Origin: Nephrocerus scutellatus
Taxonomy: Eukaryota > Arthropoda > Insecta > Diptera > Pipunculidae
DNA: 64,000 nt
Direction: 5' to 3'
NCBI GenBank assembly: GCA_947095585.1
Contig: OX352761.1
Span: forward strand, 52,254,019 to 52,318,018
Both the position numbers and the translations under genes were made by a program. The notes below the pieces were generated by a model. That model did not search any database. It worked only from the letters and a program-made list of their open reading frames with translations, and was not told where the DNA came from. Shown one piece after another: positions 54,398 through 64,000 of the stretch; the stretch's first letter is position 1; each line of letters begins with the position of its first letter.

Positions 54398-54622
54398 AAT
54401 GTGGGCGCCGTGGCTCAGTGGATAGGAGCATGGACTGCTGAGCAGGGGGCTCATGGTTCGAATCCCAGTAACACCAAAGTATTTTTCACGGTGTCCCATC
54501 TCTCGCGAAAGTTTGGCAATTAAATTGTAGGTCCCTCCAAAAATATGCATGCTCAACACAAATGGTTGCGGAAGTCAGGCTTTGGACCGCATGGTCTGTC
54601 ACGCCGATATTATTATTGTTAT
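54398..54622 (+). mobile_element. tRNA-derived SINE with 14-bp target duplication
   Basis: TAATATACAATGAA at 54,384-54,397 and again at 54,623-54,636 brackets 225 bp. The head is tRNA-like: GGGCGCCGTGGCTCAGTGG (A box TGGCTCAGTGG) and GGTTCGAATCC (B box) about 45 bp further on, ending at about 54,474. The unrelated body ends in ATTATTATTGTTAT. The two boxes form an internal RNA polymerase III promoter. Movement relies on a LINE partner that I cannot identify from the tail. No protein is encoded. Confidence 0.85.
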
Positions 54623-54636
54623 TAATATACAATGAA

Positions 54637-55066
54637 TCATGTCTACGTGATACTTTGTGAAAGTTTTTTGCTTTGGAAAAAAACAAATGGATGTAACATT
54701 TGGTACAACACTGCATTTGTTGTAGCCATGTCGAGAATATGGTAAAAATCCTGCTTGTCATATTGTGTTTTAATTTGTAGTCCATTGCGACCCACATAAG
54801 CAATTTTCGACTGATAAATAGATTGACAGTTAGAAAGATAGAAGGTTAGAAATACAAAAAGATAAGGGAATGGGAGGATATAAATATAGAATGGCCAGTT
54901 TAATGCCCGATTGTTCTTCAGAATTATTAATCTGATCTTCAATAATTAGTTATGATCGACTTCAATTTGATCTTTGCCATCAATATTTGTATAAATAATT
55001 TATGCATAATGCTCTATTTCTTTGTTGAAAATTGCTTAATTAGAAAAAGCTAAAAAACGTTAACTT
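54637..55066. other. AT-rich, no gene seen
   Basis: Probably includes the diverged start of the BEL 5' LTR, but I cannot place the boundary. Confidence 0.3.
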
Positions 55067-55272
55067 GCAATTTAATCAAAAATCAAAAATAACGTAATTT
55101 CGACCGTAATTTGAGTAAACCAGCTTTGTATATGATATAATAATTTCTTCTTTTAAGAACATCGTAGTGTTTGGAATTAAATTCTAAGTTGATCTTTTCT
55201 GCGATCAACACATTAAAAATAAAATAAAATTTATATTGGAATCGCGGAGTGTTATGTTTTATTGAACATAAT
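55067..55272 (+). repeat. BEL/Pao 5' LTR remnant
   Basis: TGCAATTTAATCAAAAAT...AACGTAATTTCGACCGTAAT, TTGAGTAAACCAG is repeated at 63,418-63,470 beyond the pol gene. The sequence runs up to the primer-binding site. The upstream limit is unknown. Confidence 0.5.
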
Positions 55273-55273
55273 T

Positions 55274-55291
55274 TGGTGACCCCGACGTTAT
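55274..55291 (+). other. Primer-binding site, tRNA-Trp type
   Basis: TGGTGACCCCGACGTTAT lies just after the LTR remnant. 55,292-55,680 is leader with no clear coding. Confidence 0.6.
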
Positions 55292-55681
55292 CAGCACTAG
55301 ATAATATCGCGTATAATATTTTGTGCAACAATAATAGTTTTGTGAATCGCAAACCTGGAATACAAGTGTCAAAAAATAATTCATCTGTTTGGAGTTGGTT
55401 TGTTGGATCGACACCGACATTCGCCATCACAGCAACAAGCAGTTTTTCTTGTTTTGGAAAAATAACGAGAGTCCTGTCCAACGTAAATTCTTGAGGCATA
55501 GAAGGAGGATTATTTAAAGTTCACAACATTCTTCATTATTATCGGTAACTATTAACCATTTTATTATACGATTAATTATTTGGCATTAACCAAACACGTG
55601 AATAGTGAAATTTAGTGCAGTAATTTTACCGTTAAAAAAGAAACGGTCTCCGTTAATTTTTAGCCGCTTCCACTACAATGA

Positions 55682-56060
55682 CGGATGCTAAAATTACAAA
55701 ATATAAATCAAATTGCAGCCAAAATAGATCGAATAGCTGATTTTGTTGAAAATGGCTTAGAAACAGCATCAGATTTTGAAGTAGACTTGCGTTTGAATTC
55801 ATTAGGAAAATATTTCTAGAATTTTGAGACACATCAAGCGATGCTAGAAGAATTGGACGCGAATGAATCGAAATGTGATTCTCGGTCAAAGTTAGAGGAG
55901 AAATATCACAAATTAAAACCCGCGTTATTGGTTGAGATTTATCGAAGGAAATCCGAATCTTCAGCAAATTTAAAATCCGAATTAACCGATGAAAACGTTA
56001 TGCCAAAAAACGTTGTGCCAGCAGAAAACGACAGAAGCTGTTTCTGCTCATTCTTGTGTG
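55682..56060 (+). pseudogene. BEL/Pao gag, N-terminal part
   Basis: Reads LQNINQIAAKIDRIADFVEN, DLRLNSLGKYF, a stop, NFETHQAMLEELDANESK and KLEEKYHKLKPALLVEIYRR, a DUF1759-type BEL gag. It is cut by the LINE somewhere between 55,960 and 56,130, and the next gag block appears at 60,215. Confidence 0.7.
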
Positions 56061-56099
56061 TTTGCAGAAAACAACACATCCAAGAATGTCAATAATCAT

Positions 56100-57060
56100 T
56101 CTAACAATAGGACCAATACAATCAATGGACTTGTTAACTTTTATTCCTTCTCTGTTTATTACCAAAATGTTGGCGGATGTCGCACTAAGTTAAGAGAACT
56201 CTTTACTGCGATTGAAGACTGTTCATATAATGCTGTAGCTTTAACTGAGACCTGGTTACATGATGCCATTTATTCTTCAGAAATATTTAACTCTGAATTC
56301 ATCGTATACAGAAAGGACCGAAATGCTGATCTCTCTGGCCATTTAAGAGGCGGTGGAGTATTGTTTGCCCTTAGATCTGTATTCAATAGTAAGGAAATAA
56401 TTTTAACCGATCACATAAGTCTAGAAATCGAGCAAATATGTGTCCAATTATGTGTTATTTCTGATAAAAGAGATTTAATAAAAATATATTATTTTATCAG
56501 TTATATACCACCTGGCAGTACAATTGAAATTTATAATGCTCATATAAATAACATCAATTGCATAATAGATTCTTTCGATGAAAATTCGTTTGCTGTTGTA
56601 ATAGGTGATTTTAATCTTGGTAACATTGAATGGTCAATTTCAAATGAAGAGAAATGCCTTTTACCATATAATTTATCTAAAACGATTGAAATTGAAACCA
56701 CTGATAAAATGTTTTCTATGAATTTTATGCAAATTAATAATATTAAAAATAGCTTAAATAGAATTTTAGATTTAATTTTTATTCACAAGGAATTGAAAGC
56801 TACACTCTGTGCAGCTGACTTTCCCTTATTAATAGATGGAATACATCATAAGTGTATTCTTATAAACTTTAATTTTAGTATATTTTCATATATTGATAAA
56901 ACATATAATAGTAGGATTAATTACGATTACAACTTTGTAAAAGCAGATTACAATGCAATAAATCTTTACTTAGCAACGCTTAAGTGGGATGAAATTTTCG
57001 CGAACTTAAACTTAACATCTTGTCATGAAGTTTTTACTGACACTATTTTTCGTACATTCT
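56100..57060 (+). pseudogene. LINE endonuclease domain, nearly complete
   Basis: Begins FSVYYQNVGGCRTKLRELFT, then AVALTETWLHDAI (catalytic Glu), RGGGVLFALRS, CVQLCVIS, FAVVIGDFNLGNIEWS (Asp/Asn block), RILDLIFI and DGIHHKCILINF, where the usual SDH is replaced by DGIHH. It is one open frame of about 320 codons, the best preserved coding stretch in the window, ending where the mariner begins; the last 22 residues of the frame come from the mariner. Its role is nicking of target DNA. Confidence 0.75.
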
Positions 57061-57061
57061 A

Positions 57062-57642
57062 TGGGTTTTTCAATAAGAGCACTTCAACTTTTATTTTGAA
57101 TAAAACACAAACTGTTCGACTTTTGAACTAACTTTTTTTTTATTAACGAATTTGAACATATACATATGATACATTTAAGTATGAAACTCGATTTCTTTTG
57201 CATGACCACCGCGTGCACGTTTTACGAAGTGAGCCTCATCGCTGAAGATGATTTTTCGGTGAAAATCTGCATCATTTTCGATTTGCTCTTGAGCCCAATT
57301 CACGAATCGGCGTCGCTTCAAATGGTCAAACGGCTTTAGTTGTTGTGTCAGCTTGATCTTATACGGATGTAGGCCAAGATCTTTACTATACGGTCGATTG
57401 TCGAACGGGCTGGCTTGTTAAATGGACCGTAAAATGGCCGTAATGCTCTTAAAGTAGCGGCAACAGAACGATTATTATGATAAAAAATTTGCACGATTTG
57501 CAATCGCTGTTCACATGTGTAGCGTTCCATGATGAAATGTATACTAATGAAGTTTCCAAATGACAAAAGAACAATAAAAAATATGGCGTCGTTCGCCGTC
57601 CCTATCGGAGAAAAGTTGAAGCGCACCTGTTGAAACACCCGA
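57062..57642 (-). mobile_element. Internally deleted mariner-like element, copy 2
   Basis: Ends GGGTTTTTCAATAAGAGCAC and, reversed, GGGTGTTTCAACAGGTGCGC, flanked by TA. On the minus strand a start codon and MERYTCEQRLQIVQIFYHNN, SVAATLRALRPFYG (N-terminal helix-turn-helix) survive, followed after a deletion by the same KLTQQLKPFD to FSDEAHF piece as in copy 1. The catalytic C-terminus is absent. Confidence 0.85.
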
Positions 57643-57644
57643 TA

Positions 57645-59234
57645 TTTATTTATTCCTAAAAAGAAGTTGCCGTATGGAAATAAGCCAGTTTGGTTTAACA
57701 AAAGTTTAAAAAGGTTAAAAAATATTTTAAATAAAATGCAAAAAAACAACCATTCCGACAGTTCCTTGCGTATGCATTTTCTGCGATTACGTAAGAAGTA
57801 TGAATTCTTAAAAGAATTTACTTAAAAACAATATCTTCTTTCTATAGAAAATAATATAAGGCTTAATCCAACAAGTTTTTGGTCTTTTTTGAGTAGCAAA
57901 AAAAACGTACTTAGGCTTGCCATCTAATATGTCTTACAAAAATAATGTATCTAGCGATTTAAGTGTCGTATGTAATATGTTCGCATCTTATTTTCAGTCA
58001 AATTATGCTAACCCCTGTGTCGATTCCGATAATGTCGAATATCTCGGGCACCAAATAACAGATATTGGTCAGCTTTTCTTACTGAGGAGGAGGTCTTATA
58101 TGAACTATCTAATCTAGATAATAATAGTAAAACTGGACCTGATTTAATTCCCGCCCTTTATATTAAAAGTTGTAAACTCAACGTCTTAAAGCCCTTATTA
58201 CACATATTTAATTTGTCTTTAGCCAGCGGTGAATTCTTAAAAGATTGGAAATTTTCGTTTATAACTCCAATCCATAAAAATGGCCAACGCCAAAATATCG
58301 AGAATTATAGGCCAATATCTAAATTGCCGTTAGTTCCAAACATCTTTGAAGCTATTGTAAAAAGAAAGCTTGCATCCTTTTTATCTAACAAGATATCAGA
58401 ACTTCAACGCGGCTTTTTAGGAGGCCGATCAACTGGATCCAATCAAGCCTTCAAATCAAATTACTGTTTATCAGAGCTTGAAAACAACCACCAGGTTGAC
58501 GTTGTTTACACTGACTTCTCGAAAGCTTTTGATCGAGTCCAACATGTTAACTTAATAAAAAAAAATTAAGTTAATGGGCTTTCATGGAAATTTTCTAAAA
58601 TGGATATCCAACTACTTAACTGACAGGAGGCAAGTAGTTAAAATTGGCTCAGTTTATTCTAAAATAATCTACTCGATCTCTGGTGTCCCACAAGGAAGCC
58701 ACCTAGGTCCCTTATTATTTATATTATTCATAAATGACTTACCACTTTACATTCAACATGTGAAATGTTTGTTATACGCTGATGATGTGAAGCTTTACTT
58801 TTCCATATATTCAAGGATAGATTGCCTTAAATTGCAATTAGATATCAGCAATGTTGTTAACTGGTGTAGCAAAAATGACTTACACTTTAATACAAATAAA
58901 TGTAAGGTTCTTACCTTATCGAGAAAGACGCAGCTCATAATAAATGATTATTATATTAGTAATGTACCGCTCACCAGAGTTTCCAGCTTTTGTGATTTGG
59001 GGGTATACTTTGACTCTAATTTAGATTTCCATCAGCATTATCAATATATTATTGCAAAAGCGAACAAAATGTTAGGATTCGTTAAACGAAATTCAAAAGA
59101 TTTTCATGACCCTTACACGGTTAAATAGACATTTACAGTCTTTGGTAAGACCTATCTTGGAATATTGTAGCATTATCTGGTCTCCTTATTATGCAAATTA
59201 TAACCAACGTATTATTGAACGCGTACAAATAGTA
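57645..59234 (+). pseudogene. LINE RT domain, three frames
   Basis: Resumes after the mariner with FIPKKKLPYGNKPVWFNKSL and NPTSFWSFLSSKK, then LYELSNLDNNSKTGPDLIPA, NYRPISKLPLVPNIFEAIVK, VDVVYTDFSKAFDRVQHVNL, a stop at 58,567, ISGVPQGSHLGPLLFILFIN, CLLYADDVKLYF (YADD intact) and VSSFCDLGVYFDSNLDFHQH. A stop after DPYTVK and a frame change follow; the text then reads LVRPILEYCSIIWSPYYANY up to the insert. Confidence 0.8.
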
Positions 59235-59690
59235 TATTACAGAACGAGCAAGGAAAGTGGAGTTTATCGTGCGAGGTCGAAGCTTGACGAGCTTCGAGGC
59301 TACGAGGCGGTAGCCGAGTTCGGCAATCTAACGAGAACGATGAGCACTTTTCTGCAAGTCATGTACGCTATTTTTCACGCGTCCAAACCGGTTTTTCTGC
59401 TATATCGAGAGAGAGAAGCAGAAATTTGAGAATGTGTGTTCGCTGTGACTGCAGTAAATAACAAAGAAATGAATTTTTCACGCGTCCAAACCGGTTTTTC
59501 TGCTAAATCGAGAGAGAAGCAGAAATCACAAACGACAAACAAATTCTTGCTCATGCGCAATGTGTTCGCTGAGATTGTAGTAAATAACAAAAGACGTTTA
59601 TATCATAACATAACTAGTGTTGTTATGGGCTACTTTCGAGGCTAGTTTATAGCGTACGAAACAGTCACTTTCGTCTATGGGCGTGTGAAA
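59235..59690. mobile_element. Unclassified insert with 103-bp internal direct repeat
   Basis: Splits the LINE within ERVQ-KFLRVF codons. TCACGCGTCCAAACCGGTTT starts at 59,375 and 59,478. It also has small hairpins (GAAGCTTGACGAGCTTC, GCTACGAGGCGGTAGC) and CTAGTGTTGTTATGGGCTAC near its right side. No coding; termini not resolved. Confidence 0.5.
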
Positions 59691-60062
59691 AAAATTTTAC
59701 GCGTTTTTCAATTCGCAAACTAGGCTCGAATGCGGAGCTTCCAGCTTATAATGCAAGGCTCCAACTTATCGATCTACTTTCGCTACAATCACGAAGAAAA
59801 TATTTTCAAATTATGTTCATTAGGGATGTACCACATACGTTGCCCTGATTTATTGCATTTGATTCCGCTTTATGCACCATCACGGTGCTTAAGAGATAGA
59901 GATTTTTTGTACATTTCACATCATAGAACCAACTATGGTAAACATGAGCCAATAACAAATGCTTGCATATCTTTCAACAAATATTGCATTGATTTAGAAC
60001 TCGATATTAGTAGGGATTTATTTAAAAATAACTTGTTAAAATTGCTAAAAATATCTAATTAG
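59691..60062 (+). pseudogene. LINE C-terminal region
   Basis: Reads SNAELPAYNARLQLIDLLSL, then QSRRKYFQIMF, then in another frame LYAPSRCLRDRDFLYISHHR and TNYGKHEPITNACISFNKYC, ending LLKLLKISN and stop. YAP.R..R.R.FL and RTNYG.NEPI are typical of CR1/Daphne-like LINE ends. Confidence 0.7.
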
Positions 60063-60070
60063 ATTTAAGT

Positions 60071-60108
60071 GCAACGGGATACATTGCAGCGGTGATCTCT
60101 AATGTCCA

Positions 60109-60147
<39 letters not shown>

Positions 60148-60177
60148 GCTGACCATATATATATATATATTTATATA

Positions 60178-60212
<35 letters not shown>

Positions 60213-60250
60213 TGGACATTAGAGATCACCGCTGCAATGTATCCCGTTGC
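60071..60250. repeat. Perfect 40-bp inverted repeat around TA tracts
   Basis: GCAACGGGATACATTGCAGC...CCAGT at 60,071-60,110 is the exact reverse complement of 60,211-60,250. Between them lie (TA)n, AAATAAAGCTGACCA and more (TA)n. The right arm is BEL gag sequence (LEITAAMYPVA), so the left arm is an inverted copy of it placed at the LINE end. Confidence 0.95.
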
Positions 60251-60428
60251 TTTTAAATTGTTAACGGATAGATACGACAATAAAAAGTTGGTAGCACAAG
60301 ATCGTATCAGAGCACTTTTTAATTTACCATCCATGGACAAGGGATCTCCAATCAAACTTAGGGAATTAATTGACAGTCTCAACAATCACCTCAATTCCCT
60401 ATATCCGGAATTTGTATCTGTCAAGTTA
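60211..60428 (+). pseudogene. BEL/Pao gag, second part
   Basis: Reads TLEITAAMYPVAFKLLTDRY, then DNKKLVAQDRIRALFNLPSM and LRELIDSLNNHLNSL, a recognised BEL gag block. At about 60,425 it jumps by deletion and frameshift to the protease end. Confidence 0.75.
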
Positions 60429-62491
60429 ATGCCAAAGAACGTAAGATTCTTGCAATTAAGTCTCGCATTAGCCAATTCTCATCCAAAATCGAAGCATTCA
60501 TATTGCCTAGAATTACTGGACATCAACTAAGCAGCTTTATTGATATCCACAACTGGCCTATTCCACACAACATAGAACTAGCGGATCCCAGTTTCAACTG
60601 TCCACAGACAATATACATGTTGATCGGCGCTGAGCTCTACTGTTCACTTATGTCGGAAGGACAAATAAAACTAAACGAAGGTGCATCATTACTACAAAAT
60701 ACAGCCTTCGGTTGGATCATCACTGGCAGAACTACGTCGCTGCAACCGACTTTCCATTGCAACATGGTCTCTGCAGCTCCTAATCCATCGTTGGAAGAGT
60801 TATTTCAAAAATTCTGTGAACTGGAAAGACACGACTCTCCAATGAATCAATACACTATCGAAGAACAGGAATGTGAAACATTTTTCCAAGATACTGTATC
60901 GCGCGATCACTCAGGACAATATATAGTACGATTGCCGTTTCGAGCAGATACCGGAATATTAGGAAATTCGCAAAACACAGCCATAAAACGTTTCCATCAT
61001 CTAGAGCGGAAGTTAGATCGGGATCAGGTTCTTCGAAGAGCTTATAACGAATTCATGTCGGAATATAAGAAACTCGGGCACATGCAAGCCATCGAATTAC
61101 ATGACCTACAGCATCCACATTATTATTTGCCGCACCATTGTGTACATAAACTCGATAGTTCATCTACGAAACTGAGGGTTGTATTCGATGGCTCTTCGAA
61201 AACCACTACAAAAATATCTCTCAATGACATACTGATGGTTGGTCCCACCACACAACCTGACTTGTTTTCAATCATTACACCATTTCGTACATACAAATAC
61301 GTCTTCACTGCGGATATTTCCAAGATGTATCGCCAAATTAAAATTCATGAATCAGATCATAAGTTTCAATGTATAATTTGGCGCGATAATCCTGCGGAAG
61401 AAGTAATGGCGTACTCGTTGAATACAGTCACCTATGGTACGTCGTAGGCACCATACTTAGCAACCCGATGTCTTGTACAATTGGCCGAAGACGAAGGAGC
61501 TTCGTACCACGCAGCCGCCAAGACCATCAATGAGAATTTCTACGTGGATGATGTCATGACCGGCTCCAACACCATAGCAGGGTGCGCAACATTGCGGGAT
61601 GAGCCATCACAGGATTATTTTCACTTCAACATCACCCCTGTTGAGCAAGAGGATCTAACTAGGCGAATTATCCTATCAGACCTAGCCAAGATATTTGATC
61701 CTTTAGGACTGGTAGGACCAGTGGTTCTTTTAGGAAAAATTTTCATCCAACAGTTGTGGAAACTAAAATCTCACTGGGATGAAATTCTTCCGGCAGAATA
61801 TCAATCACGATGGTTCAATTTTCGGCAACAGCTGTGTGATTTAAACAGTTTAAAAATTTCACGAAATATTGTGCCATTGGGATCACTCGAGACCGTACAG
61901 CTTCATGCGTTCTCCGATAGTAGTGAAGCTGCATATGGAACATCAATCTACTTACGATCTGTAGATAACAACGGTCTAATAAACGTCAGTTTAGTTTGTG
62001 CGAAGTCAAGAGTGGCACCACTAAAGGTCACTTCGTTACCTCGTTTAGAACTATGCGGTGCTCTGCTGATGGCTGAATTAGTCCAACGCTTGTACGACAT
62101 CATCCCTTGCAAGCCAAAGAATGTATTCTATTGGACAGACTCAACAATCGTGTTGTCCTGGATATCATCTCCGTCATACACTTGGAACACATTCGTCGTA
62201 AACCGGGTTGCCAGAATACAAGAGCTCACAACAGGGAGTCAATGGAATCATGTTTCAACAACAGAAAATCCGGCGGATATTATCAGTAGAGGCTTGCTTC
62301 CCAGTCAACTAGTAATCGCAACGGAATGGTTCCATGGTCCTTCATTTTTATATAAACCAGAACAAAATCGGCTATATAACTCAATTCAACCTATCATTAG
62401 TTCCAATGTACCAGAGCGTCGTACCACAAAAATGGTTCGACTAGTAGCCGAAACATGTCCATCATTTGTAGACGAAATCAACCACCGATAG
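60429..62491 (+). pseudogene. BEL/Pao pol: protease end, RT and RNase H
   Basis: Protease C-terminal part KSRISQFSSKIEAFILPRIT, then ADPSFNCPQTIYMLIGAELY and QNTAFGWIITG. RT: IVRLPFRADTGILGNSQNTA, HCVHKLDSSSTKLRVVFDGS, TADISKMYRQIKIHESDHKF, a TAG stop at 61,446 inside the GTSxAPYLA block, and NFYVDDVMTG (YVDD). The protease DTG/DSG part and a segment after TIAGC are deleted. RNase H: LHAFSDSSEAAYGTSIYLRS, SLPRLELCGALLMAELVQRL, YWTDSTIVLSWISS and ENPADIISRG. Ends at a stop at 62,489. Confidence 0.85.
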
Positions 62492-63136
62492 TCATTTACC
62501 AAGTTACAAAGAATATTTGCATATTGCCTTCGTTTCATCGCCAATTGAAACAAGGGACCACTAACTACGGATGAATTAGATAGCTCGTTGCGGGCTCTCG
62601 TAAAGAATGTCCAATCCATTCATTTTAACGATGATCTTATGGAACTGCAGGGAAATGAGAAAGTTCGCCGAACGAGTCGCCTACGCTCTCTAAGTCCATT
62701 CCTGGACATCCACGGCCTACTACGTGTTGGAGGTCGAATCCACAATTCCCTTCTTCCTTTCGATTCAAAACATCAACTCCTTTTACCAAAATCTAGTCCT
62801 TTTACTAAAATATTAATGTTTTATTTGCATGTCAAACACCTACACGCTGCACCACAAGCACTTCTAGCCATTAGTAGACAACGCTTCTGGCCACTTGATG
62901 GGAAGATTGTTGCTAATCGCACAGTAAACAATTGCATTCGGTGTTTCAAAACCAAGCCACGAAGCATTGAACATCTCATGGGGAACCTTCCTGCAGAGCG
63001 CGTTGTACCAACACGACCATTTTATATCAGGCAGGGACGGCGTCGTTCGAGTTGCTGATGTAAAAACCCAATCTGGAGTGTACAAAAGAGCAGTGGTGAA
63101 ACTTTGCCCTTTACCCGATGATATATCAAATTTTTG
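62492..63136 (+). pseudogene. BEL/Pao integrase: zinc-binding part and C-terminus, core deleted
   Basis: LRALVKNVQSIHFNDDLMEL, LLRVGGRIHNSLLPFDSKHQ, then the zinc-binding HVKHLHAAPQALLAISRQRF and CIRCFKTKP. After PTRPFYI about 200 residues of the catalytic core are missing and the reading shifts to DGVVRVADVKTQSGVYKRAV, KLCPLP, the usual end of BEL integrases. Confidence 0.8.
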
Positions 63137-63168
63137 AATACCGAAGTATATTCAAGGCGGGCGGTTTA

Positions 63169-63470
63169 TGTTAAGACAACTCAACATATATTTGGATAAG
63201 TTCTTATTTTTAACGTAACTCAAGTTTTTCATTTAACGTAAATTCAAAAATAATATTTCAATCAATTTACTTGACTTGTGAATCACCCGTTTATATTTTT
63301 TCTTTTTACCGTATATATCTAGTTGCTTTATATAGCAATTATAATTTTTGTTATGTACATAGCATAGGCAAATCTTCTCTTACTCAATTAGTCATTTGTT
63401 GTTGCTTTTTTATACTAATGCAATTTAATCAAAAATAACGTAATTTCGACCGTAATTTGAGTAAACCAGG
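63169..63470 (+). repeat. BEL/Pao 3' LTR, probably truncated
   Basis: TGTTAAGACAACTCAAC follows AAGGCGGGCGGTTTA, a plausible polypurine end. The shared block with the 5' LTR lies at 63,418-63,470, after which similarity stops abruptly, so the LTR end (R-U5) seems lost. 63,471-63,828 is AT-rich with TACGTTAAACGTCA-like words and no gene. Confidence 0.5.
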
Positions 63471-63829
63471 GGTCCGATCGTCTCATCCGTGTACATATTA
63501 GCTATAGTACGAACAACAATTACGTTAAACGTCATATGAACGGATGTATTGGGATTATGTCATACGAATGCTAACGGAACGTAATTTTGAAAATTATAAT
63601 AGAAGTATGAAGTTAAAAATGTAGTAGTTTAACGTTAATTCAAACGTCATTGTATACAAAAATAATGAAATCCCTTGCAGTATTTTCTCTGAGTAGTGAT
63701 TGTGATGATAATTGTAATTTAAATTAAAAATTTAATTGTTCAAAGAAAGTCACGGAATACAATTCATTGCGTAATACCACGAAAGATAAAATGTTATGTA
63801 AAATGTGAATAATTTCATAATTTTTGATT

Positions 63830-64000
63830 TCAGATTTTTTCCTTCAGTTCAAGGGCTCGTTGTTGAATTTGAAGCAATTTGTCAAACTTTTTCTCAATGC
63901 TGTCGTAAAATTTTATTCCTGCTTCAGCATGATCTTTTAGAAGAGATAGTTTCGTGTCACACCTCTTATTTTTCATAATAGGTTGAATCGGAGAACTTTT
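63830..64000 (-). CDS. C-terminal end of an unidentified protein, running off the right edge
   Basis: The minus strand is open from the last base to TGA at 63,832-63,830, 56 codons: SPIQPIMKNKRCDTKLSLLK, DHAEAGIKFYDSIEKKFDKL, LQIQQRALELKEKI. The hydrophobic spacing suggests a coiled coil, and short basic/coiled ends of this kind close many SANT/Myb-type insect proteins and Harbinger accessory proteins. It could be a terminal host exon or part of another transposon. No start or splice site can be judged here. Confidence 0.4.
   Translation of the reverse strand, partial: KSSPIQPIMKNKRCDTKLSLLKDHAEAGIKFYDSIEKKFDKLLQIQQRALELKEKI

Larger units (their letters stand above)
56070..60062 (+). mobile_element. 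CR1/Daphne-like LINE inserted in the BEL gag
   Basis: Collinear endonuclease, RT and C-terminal parts (next three entries) lie between the two halves of BEL gag. The element is itself split by a mariner (57,062) and an unclassified insert (59,235). The order of events is therefore BEL, then LINE, then mariner and insert. No target duplication was found; the right edge carries the inverted repeat at 60,071. Confidence 0.75.

Noticed and set aside
54402..54474. Genuine tRNA gene
   Set aside because: A and B boxes are present, but the 14-bp direct repeats enclose a longer unit with an unrelated body and ATT tail, which is SINE structure.

Overview
The window is eukaryotic, repeat-dominated DNA, most likely from an insect and probably a fly. 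Nearly every recognisable coding stretch is a broken piece of a transposable element: Jockey-, LOA-, RTE- and CR1/Daphne-like non-LTR retrotransposons, Ty3/gypsy and BEL/Pao LTR elements, internally deleted mariners, a PIF/Harbinger transposon, a Helitron helicase scrap and a tRNA-derived SINE. The species is inferred from this family mix only. There is no operon structure, no rRNA and no CRISPR. I could not support an intact host gene; two short minus-strand stretches (47,931-48,025 and 63,833-64,000) look like exons of something other than the surrounding repeats.

Layout, left part. 1-700: an open frame running in from the left edge, then a CTCAAGACC-type minisatellite. 700-3,450: a minus-strand gypsy pol interrupted by an internally deleted LOA-like LINE with a 16-bp target duplication. 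3,845-9,375: a complete but pol-less LTR retrotransposon (gag and protease only) whose LTRs of about 1.7-1.8 kb are packed with 118-bp and 81-bp tandem repeats. 9,650-14,300: nested and truncated LINEs (Jockey-like 'B' inside Jockey-like 'A', a LOA scrap, an RTE endonuclease). 15,950-16,670: a deleted mariner inside an AT minisatellite. 16,670-24,000: many copies of one AT-rich non-coding family with GGGCC-rich internal repeats, called 'GR' here, including a 2-kb inverted repeat, plus a Helitron scrap and small tandem duplications.

Centre (24,000-46,970). This is the most striking region. A Jockey-A element on the minus strand was split by a CsRn1-like gypsy element with LTRs of about 205 bp on the plus strand. 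A piece containing gypsy from late gag to the 3' LTR plus the adjacent Jockey RT-endonuclease part was then amplified head to tail with a period of about 5.9 kb (three units plus a rearranged head). Inactivating mutations are shared between units, so the expansion was by DNA duplication rather than by retrotransposition.

Right part. 46,970-48,190: low-repeat DNA with a candidate Arg/Gly/Asn-rich exon. 48,190-49,200: a second Jockey-A 5' end. 49,250-51,000: a PIF/Harbinger element with transposase and SANT/Myb-like genes converging. 51,850-53,560: another minus-strand gypsy pol. 54,398-54,622: a SINE with a 14-bp target duplication. 55,070-63,470: a BEL/Pao element split by a CR1/Daphne-like LINE, which is itself split by a mariner and by an unclassified insert. 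A perfect 40-bp inverted repeat around a TA tract sits at the LINE/BEL junction. 63,833-64,000: the C-terminus of an unidentified minus-strand protein.

I found no new multi-gene system. What deserves a second look is the composite retroelement array, the GR family, the pol-less LTR element and the candidate exons.
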